This document shows, piece after piece, positions 7,483 to 15,329 of a stretch of DNA of 64,000 nucleotides; position 1 is the stretch's first letter, and the number at the start of each line of letters is the position of its first letter. This DNA comes from Sulfuriflexus mobilis (GTDB lineage: Bacteria > Pseudomonadota > Gammaproteobacteria > AKS1), in assembly GCF_003967195.1 (NCBI RefSeq), contig NZ_AP018725.1:2662001-2726000 (forward strand), given 5' to 3'. The notes under the pieces were generated by a model. It was not told where the DNA came from, did no database searches, and was given only the letters and a program-made list of their open reading frames with translations. A program made the position numbers and the translations under genes.

Positions 7483-9162
7483 TTATTCAGAAGGTGGTCC
7501 GCGTCTCCTGTTGCGCTGCGGCTTAACGGCGAAGCCTTTTGCTATCATATTCATCGTATAGCGCTCGGCAAGGAGCTCAACCAGTTCCTTCTGAGACATA
7601 GCTTGAAGACTTTCTTGATCGGCGTAATTCGGTAGAAGTTCTATAACCCGCTCTTTCAGTGTATCCCGATAACCGTCGACGAAGAAATCGAACATCTCCA
7701 TCGCGGTCTCGACTCTCCGGTTTTGCTGCTGATAGACGCCGAAATAGGTATCTGGGTGCCTGGCATAGTCGGCTAGTTCGTCAAATGTCATGTCAAACGT
7801 AACGATCAATGATTTGTTCGTTGCCGGATCATGAAGTATGCAATGTGCCTTATCATTCATGACTGTTGCTTGCGTAAGCTTCGCATTGACTTCTACCCCA
7901 TCAGGTCCCGGTACAACATAGAACTGACCGACCTGTAGCCTCGGCGGTGGGTTAGGAACGAAAACCTCCGAAGGTAGCTCACCACCGAATGTCTGCGGAA
8001 TTTCGCGATGCTCCTCTATGGACTTAAAAAGTTGGAACATGGGCCAATGGCGTTCCCTTGCTCGCGCCGCTTCCCGCAGCGAGGGAAACTCGTCCCCCAT
8101 GAAGTCGTGTATCTTGAAGCCTTTAAACGAAATGATCGTTGCGAGCGCCGATGTATCGAGCGCGTACTGGTCATTCATGTTCGTTATGCAAACGTAAGCT
8201 GCGGGCGCGGGTTTACCGGCAATCTTCAATCCTTCCGACTGTCTTACGATGCGTTCTGCTCGGTCTATTGCGATTTCTGCTGCCTCCAGTGTATGTAGCG
8301 GCTTATTGAGGTCGAGAAAGATTAGTCTCTTGTGATCAGCTTTCTTCTCAAGGGCCTCGTAGAGTTTACGGCCCACTCTTGCACGCGAGGAAGCGTTGGA
8401 TTCAATCTTTCGCGATTTTGCTTCAACGGAATATTTTTCGCCGGTTTCTAAGTATGTAGCAGTGAACTCGCAATGCTTTGATGTTTTGTCCGACTCATCC
8501 TCGAATTCCAGCTCGAAACCTGCATTTATCAGCCATGCGGCGACCTGGGTCTCGAAGAAAGCACCTTGGAAATTGTCATTATTCTTCAGTCGCGCGATGA
8601 GTCGGGTTTGGATGTCCTTGCCGTTGTGTGTGATGAGATACAGGTTATAAGCGAGCCGGTTATAAGCCGATACCGCACCGGTCTTGGGTGTGGAGAATAA
8701 GGCACCTGGTTCTTTGGCATGCGCGGCTTGAAGGTGGCAGACTTTGTCGTACCACTGAATTAATGGATGACGCTCTGCCAGAGGTTTGGCAATCTCGGCA
8801 TTGCCCCATTCGCTACCCAACGTATGCTTGATGTAATTGGCCAAGAAATCGGGGAAACTCTTCCATTTCCCGTAGTGAAATTTGTTCCCGACTGCGACGA
8901 ACCGGTATCCCTTGTGCTCCGTCGATATAATCGGTCGGCCCAACCCCTGTTGCTTCTGCCGTTGGAGTTCTTGGGCCTTGTGTTTCTCGAAAAGACGCCG
9001 ACCCTGTTCGATGATCTCCTTTTCAGCTCTATCCTGGGCAAGCAGGGCTGGGATCGTATGCTGCACCCCACCGTGACAGAGCTTGAATTTTTTGCCGCTG
9101 CCGCAAAAGCATGGTTGATTGGGGCCGATCTTGGGGCCGCGACGAAAAGGGGTATTAGTCAT
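7483..9162 (-). CDS. SEC-C motif protein with PD-(D/E)XK nuclease-like centre
   Basis: 559 residues from the ATG at 9162 (an upstream TTG would add five). The N-terminus has a complete SEC-C zinc motif, C18-x-C20 ... C29-H30. The centre (about 200-250) reads FETQVAAWLINAGFELEF, then CEF, then VEAKSRK. The helix Glu204, Glu232 and E247-x-K249 match a PD-(D/E)XK nuclease core. The C-terminus is unassigned. SEC-C plus restriction-like folds are known from uncharacterised accessory genes. A DNA or RNA nuclease with defensive role is inferred from fold signature, reverse orientation and cargo context. Confidence 0.6.
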   Translation of the reverse strand: MTNTPFRRGPKIGPNQPCFCGSGKKFKLCHGGVQHTIPALLAQDRAEKEIIEQGRRLFEKHKAQELQRQKQQGLGRPIISTEHKGYRFVAVGNKFHYGKWKSFPDFLANYIKHTLGSEWGNAEIAKPLAERHPLIQWYDKVCHLQAAHAKEPGALFSTPKTGAVSAYNRLAYNLYLITHNGKDIQTRLIARLKNNDNFQGAFFETQVAAWLINAGFELEFEDESDKTSKHCEFTATYLETGEKYSVEAKSRKIESNASSRARVGRKLYEALEKKADHKRLIFLDLNKPLHTLEAAEIAIDRAERIVRQSEGLKIAGKPAPAAYVCITNMNDQYALDTSALATIISFKGFKIHDFMGDEFPSLREAARARERHWPMFQLFKSIEEHREIPQTFGGELPSEVFVPNPPPRLQVGQFYVVPGPDGVEVNAKLTQATVMNDKAHCILHDPATNKSLIVTFDMTFDELADYARHPDTYFGVYQQQNRRVETAMEMFDFFVDGYRDTLKERVIELLPNYADQESLQAMSQKELVELLAERYTMNMIAKGFAVKPQRNRRRGPPSE

Positions 9163-9330
9163 GAAGTAAGTACGCAAGCGGTAGCAACTGCATCATGAAA
9201 GCCTCAAACTTTTTTACCCACGCCCACATAAGCATCACGTAGCGCTCTGGCAAACACTGTGCCGCGTGTACACGGGGCACACACCTTTTTCCAGAACCTC
9301 TAACATCCGCATAATTTTATCAGTCACCTC

Positions 9331-9356
9331 AAATGTCTGCTTCGGGTCGATTCTTG
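9331..9356 (-). repeat. Cargo-associated repeat copy
   Basis: AATGTCTGCTTCGGGTCG followed by ATTCTTGCC lies immediately beyond the 3' end of the secreted nuclease gene. It matches the motif at about 7357 (ATGGCCGCTTTGGGTCG then TTTCC) with few differences. The rest of the 9163-9363 interval shows no gene. Confidence 0.45.
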
Positions 9357-9363
9357 CCCTTCA

Positions 9364-10452
9364 TCAATCATCATCACTACCAATCAGTAAACGGAACCGC
9401 ACTGGATGATGATCAGAATAACGTACCCGAAACGCGTTGTGGTTATATGGATCATCGCCTGGGTATGGCTGGTTAAAATCTTCAAACCACGGTACACGCA
9501 TTGCATCAATGAGATTAATTACCTCAAACTGTCCACCCTTTACCAAACCATTCGTGCTGGAAGCAGGGTGTAGCACATTGTCATATGGTTTTGGCCCGTT
9601 AACGTTAGTATTTGTAGTTAGACATGCAGTGCCCGTATTGAGTGCCTGAAAACCTGTAGGCACAATTGCTGCTATCTCGGCACAATTCTTAAAGTTCATA
9701 TCGCCGAGTATAAAAAAATCCTTTTCATCGTCATCATTAGCAGTCACCCAACTGGCTATCGCATCGAGTTCATGCTCGCGTCGTTCTTTATCTGCGTTCC
9801 GATCACCGGGTTTTAAGTGGACGGATATCAGTACAAAGTCATTACCGCCGGTGAGTGTGCGAAACGCTGCAGCATAGGGTACGCGTTCATAATCATCATG
9901 GTTGCCGCGTTTGCCTGCTAAAAATCCATTCGGTAAGTCTGCGGCAAGCTCAACGAGTTCAGGCTTATAGAAGGTTACCCACCATTCAGTCGCGGTACTA
10001 TTCACATGAATTTTGTCTTTTGTGCCGGTATCTTCTTCAGATAGAATAAAGTCATAACCATTCGCCGTCATCGCTTCAAAAAAACGTCGAGCCTCTGTAT
10101 CAGGGCGATAGGCTGTGCCATCAGGAAAGGTGCCATCGAATGGTGGGGCCACCAGCTCCTGTACGACAACGATGTCAAACGGTGACAACAACGCGGCCAG
10201 AGCAGTGTCGTCACGGTTCTTGAAATTTCCCAGGAATTGGATATTGAATGATACGACATCCAGGTGGCCAGCCGTGGGATCGACAAAGAAGGGAGATATA
10301 CAATCATCATGATGACAATGGTACTCACCGGTGGCACGGTTTACATGCCCACCGTTGTCATCTACTCCGCCCGGGTGTGCTTGCAGTAGTGGAGTTATCA
10401 GCAATCCTAACCATAAAACTGCAATGCGACATTTGACAGGTAGTGTATTCAT
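9364..10452 (-). CDS. Secreted endonuclease/exonuclease/phosphatase-fold protein
   Basis: 362 residues from the ATG at 10452. A signal peptide (PVKCRIAVLWLGLLITPLLQ ending QA) is followed by HPGGVDDNGGHVNRATGEYH and CHH, a His/Cys-rich motif seen in extracellular nucleases. The DNase I-like domain follows: VVSFNIQFLG, VVVQELV, SVHLKPGD, ILGDMNF and a final SDHHPVRF. These are the metal-binding Glu, the catalytic Asp/Asn and the terminal His of the family. It is probably an exported DNase. It sits at the outer end of the reverse cargo block, next to the lysis promoter, and its role in a prophage is unclear. Confidence 0.8.
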   Translation of the reverse strand: MNTLPVKCRIAVLWLGLLITPLLQAHPGGVDDNGGHVNRATGEYHCHHDDCISPFFVDPTAGHLDVVSFNIQFLGNFKNRDDTALAALLSPFDIVVVQELVAPPFDGTFPDGTAYRPDTEARRFFEAMTANGYDFILSEEDTGTKDKIHVNSTATEWWVTFYKPELVELAADLPNGFLAGKRGNHDDYERVPYAAAFRTLTGGNDFVLISVHLKPGDRNADKERREHELDAIASWVTANDDDEKDFFILGDMNFKNCAEIAAIVPTGFQALNTGTACLTTNTNVNGPKPYDNVLHPASSTNGLVKGGQFEVINLIDAMRVPWFEDFNQPYPGDDPYNHNAFRVRYSDHHPVRFRLLIGSDDD

Positions 10453-10624
10453 CCTTGTTACCCTATTTAATGTATCATTATTAAGAATAAAGTGGTCAGT
10501 ACTCTTTTCCGATGACAGCCACAGGTCGTTTCCGGCCATTCAATTATCTAATGTCGACTATCTGAACGGTTGCGCCATAATGTGCGATCAATTATCGTGT
10601 AATTAAGAAGAATAGTATACCCTC
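10453..10624. other. Intergenic region between reverse nuclease gene and lysis promoter
   Basis: AT-rich, with no ORF. It contains ACAGGTCGTTTCCGGCCATT around 10521-10540, a weaker relative of the cargo repeats. It probably holds the promoter of the reverse nuclease gene and ends at the late-promoter palindrome. Confidence 0.4.
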
Positions 10625-10674
10625 GGAACGTGTTCCCCCGTTAAAACCATCCCATTGTTGCCTAGTCTGGCAGC
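10625..10674 (+). promoter_or_regulatory. Putative late promoter upstream of lysis genes (leaderless)
   Basis: Near-palindrome GGAACGTGTTCC at 10625-10636, embedded in CGGAACGTGTTCCCCCGTTA, then a 26-bp gap and TAGTCT (10663-10668) as -10 box. Six bases later comes the holin ATG, so transcription would start at or next to the A of ATG. There is no -35 match and no Shine-Dalgarno sequence. The arrangement repeats at 18510 with identical spacing. An activator site centred near -44 fits a Mor/C-type activator. Confidence 0.7.
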
Positions 10675-10974
10675 ATGTCATATCAATTACTCATAGACCG
10701 CATTCGAGACAAGGCCCGCGCCTGGCCGTGGCTCTTTTTTGCCGTTATCACAGTATCGTATGTCTCGGTCATCGCCCCGCACCAGGTGGGCGTGCTGTTG
10801 TGGTCACTCTCCAAGTTATGCATCGGTGCCTATCTGGGTTACTGGATTGACCGTTCCTTATTCAAGCATGGTCGGCCCGATCATCAGACTGAATTGCAGT
10901 GCCGCAACACGGCCTGGCTACGGCGCGCTATCATCGTCGCTGCCACCATCGTGGCACTCGGGTTGGGCGTATGA
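10675..10974 (+). CDS. Putative holin
   Basis: 99 residues with at least two hydrophobic helices (WLFFAVITVSYVSVIAPHQV and the segment RRAIIVAATIVALGLGV) and a possible third between them (GVLLWSLSKLCIGAYLGYW), plus charged ends. It is the first gene after the late promoter and directly overlaps the transglycosylase gene, the normal place for a holin. The start codon coincides with the predicted transcription start, and no ribosome site is visible. Confidence 0.7.
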   Translation: MSYQLLIDRIRDKARAWPWLFFAVITVSYVSVIAPHQVGVLLWSLSKLCIGAYLGYWIDRSLFKHGRPDHQTELQCRNTAWLRRAIIVAATIVALGLGV

Positions 10975-11648
10975 GACGCCGTTACTCATCGCCACGCAGC
11001 GGGTCACGTAGCACGGCCATTGTATTTATAGCACTCATGCTCGGCATGCTGTTGATGGCTGTAGTGGGCAGTGCTCTGGCTGAAGGCTCGATACCGGCCA
11101 ATGCCAAACGCTATCAACGCACGCTCATGCGCGAGGCACAGGCACACTGGGGGCTTAATGCCCCTGTCGCACGCTTCGCTGCACAGATTCACCAGGAGAG
11201 CGGCTGGCGCATCACGGCCAAGAGCCGCTATGCCGATGGCCTTGCCCAGTTCACACCCAGCACCGCCGAGTGGATTGCTGAAATTTACCCGGCACACCTC
11301 GCCAACGCCGCACCGTATTCGCCGCAGTGGGCGATTAAGGCTTTAGTCATATACGACAAGTATCTGTTCGATCACATCCAGCCGCAGCACGCCGGGTTGA
11401 TGGATGAGTGTGACCGCTGGGCAATGGCGCTGTCTGCGTACAACGGCGGTCTCGGTTGGGTGAATCGTGATCGCCGTCTGACAACAGCGAACGGCGACGA
11501 TCCCGACCGCTGGTTCGGCAACGTCGAGAACCACACGCAGCGCGCCGACTGGGCGCGTGATGAAAACCGCCGCTATCCGCAGCGCATCCTTTGCATCCTT
11601 GAGCCACGTTACCTGCGCCAGCACTGGTTCGGAGAGCCTGAGTGTTAA
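10971..11648 (+). CDS. Secreted lytic transglycosylase (endolysin)
   Basis: 225 residues. The hydrophobic N-terminal segment STAIVFIALMLGMLLMAVVG ends in SALA-EG, a signal peptide or releasable anchor. An SLT-type transglycosylase domain follows: the catalytic Glu is in IHQESGW, then YADGLAQFTPSTAEWIAEIY and LSAYNGGLGW. It would degrade peptidoglycan from the periplasm at the end of the lytic cycle. The start at 10971 overlaps the holin stop (ATGA). Confidence 0.85.
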   Translation: MRRRYSSPRSGSRSTAIVFIALMLGMLLMAVVGSALAEGSIPANAKRYQRTLMREAQAHWGLNAPVARFAAQIHQESGWRITAKSRYADGLAQFTPSTAEWIAEIYPAHLANAAPYSPQWAIKALVIYDKYLFDHIQPQHAGLMDECDRWAMALSAYNGGLGWVNRDRRLTTANGDDPDRWFGNVENHTQRADWARDENRRYPQRILCILEPRYLRQHWFGEPEC

Positions 11649-12007
11649 AGCTTCTGAAATTATTCCTGCCCACATCGAAGATGGCATGGGGAGGATTGGT
11701 TGCGGCACTGGCCGCCGTTTTCGCGTTTGGCCTCTGGGTCGGCGTAACCAATGCCAGCAACGCCTGCAAGGCCGACAAGTTAACGACGGTTGAACGTGCC
11801 ATTAAACAGGCACAAGCCGTCGCCGATGAGAACTATGAGATTGAACTGGATCATGTGCTAACCCAGGCAAACCGCCGCGCCGAGTTTCGGGTGCTGAGAG
11901 AGAGGGCAAAAAAACATGCAACTGCGCACCCTGAGCTTAATGACTGCAGTCTCGATGCTGACGGCCTGCAGTTTTGGATCGATGCCAATCGCGGACGTCG
12001 GCACTGA
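11642..12007 (+). CDS. Rz-like inner-membrane spanin
   Basis: 121 residues with an N-terminal membrane helix (MAWGGLVAALAAVFAFGLWV) and a charged helical periplasmic part. The GTG at 11642 overlaps the transglycosylase gene by 7 bp; an ATG 12 codons in is an alternative. Its 3' part overlaps the lipoprotein spanin in another frame, the classic Rz/Rz1 arrangement that fuses inner and outer membranes in the last lysis step. Confidence 0.75.
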   Translation: MLKLLKLFLPTSKMAWGGLVAALAAVFAFGLWVGVTNASNACKADKLTTVERAIKQAQAVADENYEIELDHVLTQANRRAEFRVLRERAKKHATAHPELNDCSLDADGLQFWIDANRGRRH

Positions 12008-12188
12008 CCGGCTGCCAGCGGACATGGCACAACCCTGCCCGAATGAATTGCCCGTGCCGAACAGTGGTCGTTTGCCCGATTTGCTCGATAACCATATCGA
12101 GTCGGCTGAACTGTATCACCGCTGCCGCATTCTGCATGACAGCACGGTAAAGTGGATTCGTAAACGAGAAAATAACAATGGTAAATAG
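11916..12188 (+). CDS. Rz1-like outer-membrane spanin lipoprotein
   Basis: 90 residues beginning with a lipoprotein signal and lipobox LTAC (Cys18). It starts inside the Rz-like gene in a different frame (92 bp overlap) and extends beyond it. A short proline-containing mature part follows. It is the outer-membrane partner of the upstream spanin. Confidence 0.75.
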   Translation: MQLRTLSLMTAVSMLTACSFGSMPIADVGTDRLPADMAQPCPNELPVPNSGRLPDLLDNHIESAELYHRCRILHDSTVKWIRKRENNNGK

Positions 12189-12429
12189 ATTCCCAGACCC
12201 ACTCGACACTGCCAAGCAGTTGGAGATGGAGCAACGCAAGAAGGCGCTCGATGCGCATGCAGAGAAAGTCGCTAACGATATAGCAGACCTGCCAGCTCCC
12301 TGCCACGACGACGATGGCAACCGCGTCTGCTGTAGCTGTACCGTTGTGATACCCAAAGCCCGTCTCGAAGCGCAGCCGGAGTCAGTCTTTTGTGTGCCGT
12401 GCAAAGAGCAGTGGGAGGCGGCGCGATGA
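12178..12429 (+). CDS. TraR/DksA-type C4 zinc-finger protein
   Basis: 83 residues. The Cys pairs CCSC and CVPC, separated by about 17 residues (TVVIPKARLEAQPESVF), match the TraR/DksA zinc finger; the N-terminus is a short helix. Such proteins bind the RNA polymerase secondary channel and occur in the late region of many Mu-like phages. It overlaps the preceding spanin gene by 11 bp and the next by ATGA. Confidence 0.8.
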   Translation: MVNRFPDPLDTAKQLEMEQRKKALDAHAEKVANDIADLPAPCHDDDGNRVCCSCTVVIPKARLEAQPESVFCVPCKEQWEAAR

Positions 12430-12830
12430 ATGCAGGCATTAATTGGGAAACACTTGTAACCATATTGGCATTGCTCGCGGCGGTTGCCGGGCTTCTCAAG
12501 TACGTCTTCTATTTGCTGGATAAACACAAGGAGCATGTATCAGAGAAGCTCACCGATCATGCCAAGAGGCTAGACACCCATGAGTTGGATATCAGGGCTC
12601 ATGGTGAACGCCTTGAAACAACCAAGGCAGAACTGCATAAGCGGGTAACGAATACCCGCGAGGAAATGCATCGAGATTTTGCCAGAAATGAACACCTCGA
12701 CCGCAAGCTTGATGAGCACGGCAAGGTACTCGGTAACATTTACACCAGGATGAACGATATGGCTGGTGACCTTAATCAGGTGATCGGGGCGCTCAACGGC
12801 AAGGTAAAGGGCAAGCACGATGGCGACTGA
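12426..12830 (+). CDS. Membrane-anchored coiled-coil phage protein
   Basis: 134 residues: one N-terminal transmembrane helix (WETLVTILALLAAVAGLLKY) and a long charged helix rich in His, Lys, Glu and Arg, likely coiled coil. It occupies the position of DUF2730-like genes between lysis and terminase genes of Mu-like phages. Function unknown. Confidence 0.6.
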   Translation: MNAGINWETLVTILALLAAVAGLLKYVFYLLDKHKEHVSEKLTDHAKRLDTHELDIRAHGERLETTKAELHKRVTNTREEMHRDFARNEHLDRKLDEHGKVLGNIYTRMNDMAGDLNQVIGALNGKVKGKHDGD

Positions 12831-13677
12831 TAAACACATCATGCACCTTCGTCGCCTGCGTGTACTGCAGGCATTGTCTCGCGCCACGCCTGACCCTGTT
12901 GGCCAGAGCCTGATTCTGCAGGCAGTGCAAACCGACCCTGAGCTTTCACCCACCATCGAACGTGTGCAGTCGTCGCTAACGTATCTGGCCAGGGTCGGTT
13001 TTGTAGACGTTATAACCATCGATGGTTCTTACTGGATGGCTGGGCGCATTACCGAGGCTGGCCATGCCTGGTTGAATGCCGACGTACAAGACGACCAATT
13101 AGAAATCTATCACCCGGCAACACTGCCTGCACCGGCACCGGTTGAAAAACGAGGCCGCCTGTCTACGGTCGTCACGCTGCCGCCAGAGGTTAAGGCGTGG
13201 CTAGACCAGGAACTGATGCGCCGCAACTTTACCGGCTACATCGAACTGTCCGATCTCCTCGAGGAACAGGGCTACGAAATCAGCAAGAGTGCAGTCGGTC
13301 GCTACGGCAAACGTTTCAAGGAAGAACAGAAGCAGCTCAAGCAAACCATCGAGATGGCGCGGGCTATCTCCGAGGTTTATGGCGATGATGGTGCCGACAT
13401 GAACCAGGCTATCACGGCGCTGATGCAACAGGAGGTGATGGCCATCATCCGCGACAAGACCTACAGCGAAGAGATTAAGTTGCCGCAGCTTATCCAGGGC
13501 GTGGCACAGCTCAACAAATCCAGCCTGGCCACCATCAAGTTTCAGATTGAACAGAAGGCCAGAAAGCAAGCGCTCGATGATGCGGCCGAACTGTTTACTC
13601 CAGAAGCCGCGGCGCAACAGGGCCTCAACGCTGAACAGGCACAGTTCTGGCGGGAACAGGTACTGGGCGTTAAGTGA
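12820..13677 (+). CDS. Small terminase (DUF3486/gp27) fused to winged-helix domain
   Basis: 285 residues. From about residue 108 (RGRLSTVVTLPPEVKAWLDQ onward, with ISKSAVGRYGKRF) it is a typical DUF3486/Mu gp27 protein, the DNA-recognising small terminase. The first 100 residues (RLRVLQALSRATPDPVGQSL ... LARVGFVDVI ... ITEAGHAWL) resemble the separate VpaChn25_0724-type winged-helix gene usually found just upstream. A Pro/Ala linker (PATLPAPAPVEK) joins them. The fusion is continuous in one frame, so it is probably real and adds a second DNA-binding module. Confidence 0.8.
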   Translation: MATDKHIMHLRRLRVLQALSRATPDPVGQSLILQAVQTDPELSPTIERVQSSLTYLARVGFVDVITIDGSYWMAGRITEAGHAWLNADVQDDQLEIYHPATLPAPAPVEKRGRLSTVVTLPPEVKAWLDQELMRRNFTGYIELSDLLEEQGYEISKSAVGRYGKRFKEEQKQLKQTIEMARAISEVYGDDGADMNQAITALMQQEVMAIIRDKTYSEEIKLPQLIQGVAQLNKSSLATIKFQIEQKARKQALDDAAELFTPEAAAQQGLNAEQAQFWREQVLGVK

Positions 13678-15329
13678 TGGGCAGCACTCCTTCAGACGTC
13701 ATCCGCATAGTAGGCTGGGAAGAACTCCCGGCCTCCGTGCGCGAGATCCCGTCCACGCATAACCCAATGGCCGATGGCTTGCTGATGAAACACCAGAAAG
13801 AGTGGATCGCGCTCTGCCAGGAGCAAGACCTTACCATTGCTGAAAAGGGTCGCCGTACCGGCATCACCTATGCCTCAGCACTTGATGGTTCAATCACAGC
13901 GGCCAGTCAAAAGAACGCAGGCGGCGATAACATTTATTACATCGGTGACACCAAAGAAAAAGGTCTGGAGTTCATTGGCTACTGTGCCCACATGGCCAAG
14001 GTCATGGCGATGGCAATGGCCGAGGGCTGGAAGGGTATTGAAGTATTTCTATTTGAAGACCAGCAAGAGGATGGCAGTAGCCGTCAGATAACCGCCTACC
14101 GCATTCGCTGGGCGACTGGGTTTGAGATTGTGGCGCTGTCGAGTAATCCGGCAAACATTCGAGGCTTGCAGGGTATCGTTATCATTGATGAGGCCGCGTT
14201 CCATCAGAACGTGCAGGCCGTCATCGATGCCGCACTGGCATTGATTATCTGGGGTGGCAAGATCCGGATCATCAGCACGCACAACGGTGCCAGCAACCCG
14301 TTCAACCAACTCATCAAAGACAGTCGTCTCGGCGAGAATGACTTCAAAGTCTATAACGTATTTTTCGATGATGCCGTTGCCAACGGCCTTTATGAGCGCG
14401 TGTGCTTCATGAAGGGCTGGGAACCAACACCGGAAGGCAAGAAGGCCTGGTACAAGAAGGTTCGTGGTGCCTACGGCTCAAACAGAACCGCCATGCTGCA
14501 GGAACTGGATGGCATACCAAGCGAAGGCAGCGGCGTTGCTATTCCTGGCATCTTGATCGAAAACTGTATGACAGAGGAACGGCCTGTCTTACGCCTTGCG
14601 CTTGATGATGAGTTTGCCGTCAAGACCGAAGCCTACAAACGCAGCTGGGTGGAAGGCTGGATTAACGACCATTTAACGCCTGTTCTGGACACCCTTAACC
14701 CGGATGTGTCACACGTCTTCGGCGAAGACTTTGCCAGGCATGGCGACTTCTCCATCGTTGCCCCGATGTCCACCGAGCAAAACCTTGCCCGCCGTGTGCC
14801 GTTTCTGCTTGAGATGAAGAACACGCCTACCCGGCAACAGGAACAAATCCTCTGGCACCTCATTGAGCGCCTGCCACGCTTCACTGGCGGGGCAATGGAC
14901 GCCACGGGTAACGGTGCAACGCTTGCCGAGTACACCGCTGATAAATTTGGCCGACCACTTATCCAGGAGATCATGCTGAACGATGCCTGGTACAAGGCAA
15001 ACATGATCAAGGTGCAGGCCGCATTCGAAGACCAGGTGCTCGACCTGCCAAAGGATGCCGATATAAAAAATGACATCCGCGCCCTGCAGATGATCGACGG
15101 CATCATCAAGCTACCCAAGCTACGCACACAAGATACAAAGAACAGCGAGTTTAAACGTCACGGCGATTCGGCTATCGCTATCGCCCTCGCTTACATCGCC
15201 AGCCTTATGGACGTAGAAGAGTACAGCTACCACGCCATCCCTAATCCACGTCGCCAGCAAAATGTTGATCGCCTGTCGCGTCCTGTCCGTATCACGGCCG
15301 GGTTCGGTAGGCGCGGAGGAATCATGTAA
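13677..15329 (+). CDS. Terminase large subunit (Mu gp28-like)
   Basis: 550 residues from the ATG in the TGATG overlap. The ATPase part shows a Walker-A-like EKGRRTGIT (56-64) and Walker B GIVIIDEAAF (about 167-174). The nuclease part shows GEDFARHGDFS, GAMDATGNG and KRHGDSAIA with the Asp residues expected for an RNase H-like nuclease. It packages DNA into proheads; in Mu-like phages it cuts host DNA next to the prophage. The stop overlaps the portal start (TAATG). Confidence 0.92.
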   Translation: MGSTPSDVIRIVGWEELPASVREIPSTHNPMADGLLMKHQKEWIALCQEQDLTIAEKGRRTGITYASALDGSITAASQKNAGGDNIYYIGDTKEKGLEFIGYCAHMAKVMAMAMAEGWKGIEVFLFEDQQEDGSSRQITAYRIRWATGFEIVALSSNPANIRGLQGIVIIDEAAFHQNVQAVIDAALALIIWGGKIRIISTHNGASNPFNQLIKDSRLGENDFKVYNVFFDDAVANGLYERVCFMKGWEPTPEGKKAWYKKVRGAYGSNRTAMLQELDGIPSEGSGVAIPGILIENCMTEERPVLRLALDDEFAVKTEAYKRSWVEGWINDHLTPVLDTLNPDVSHVFGEDFARHGDFSIVAPMSTEQNLARRVPFLLEMKNTPTRQQEQILWHLIERLPRFTGGAMDATGNGATLAEYTADKFGRPLIQEIMLNDAWYKANMIKVQAAFEDQVLDLPKDADIKNDIRALQMIDGIIKLPKLRTQDTKNSEFKRHGDSAIAIALAYIASLMDVEEYSYHAIPNPRRQQNVDRLSRPVRITAGFGRRGGIM

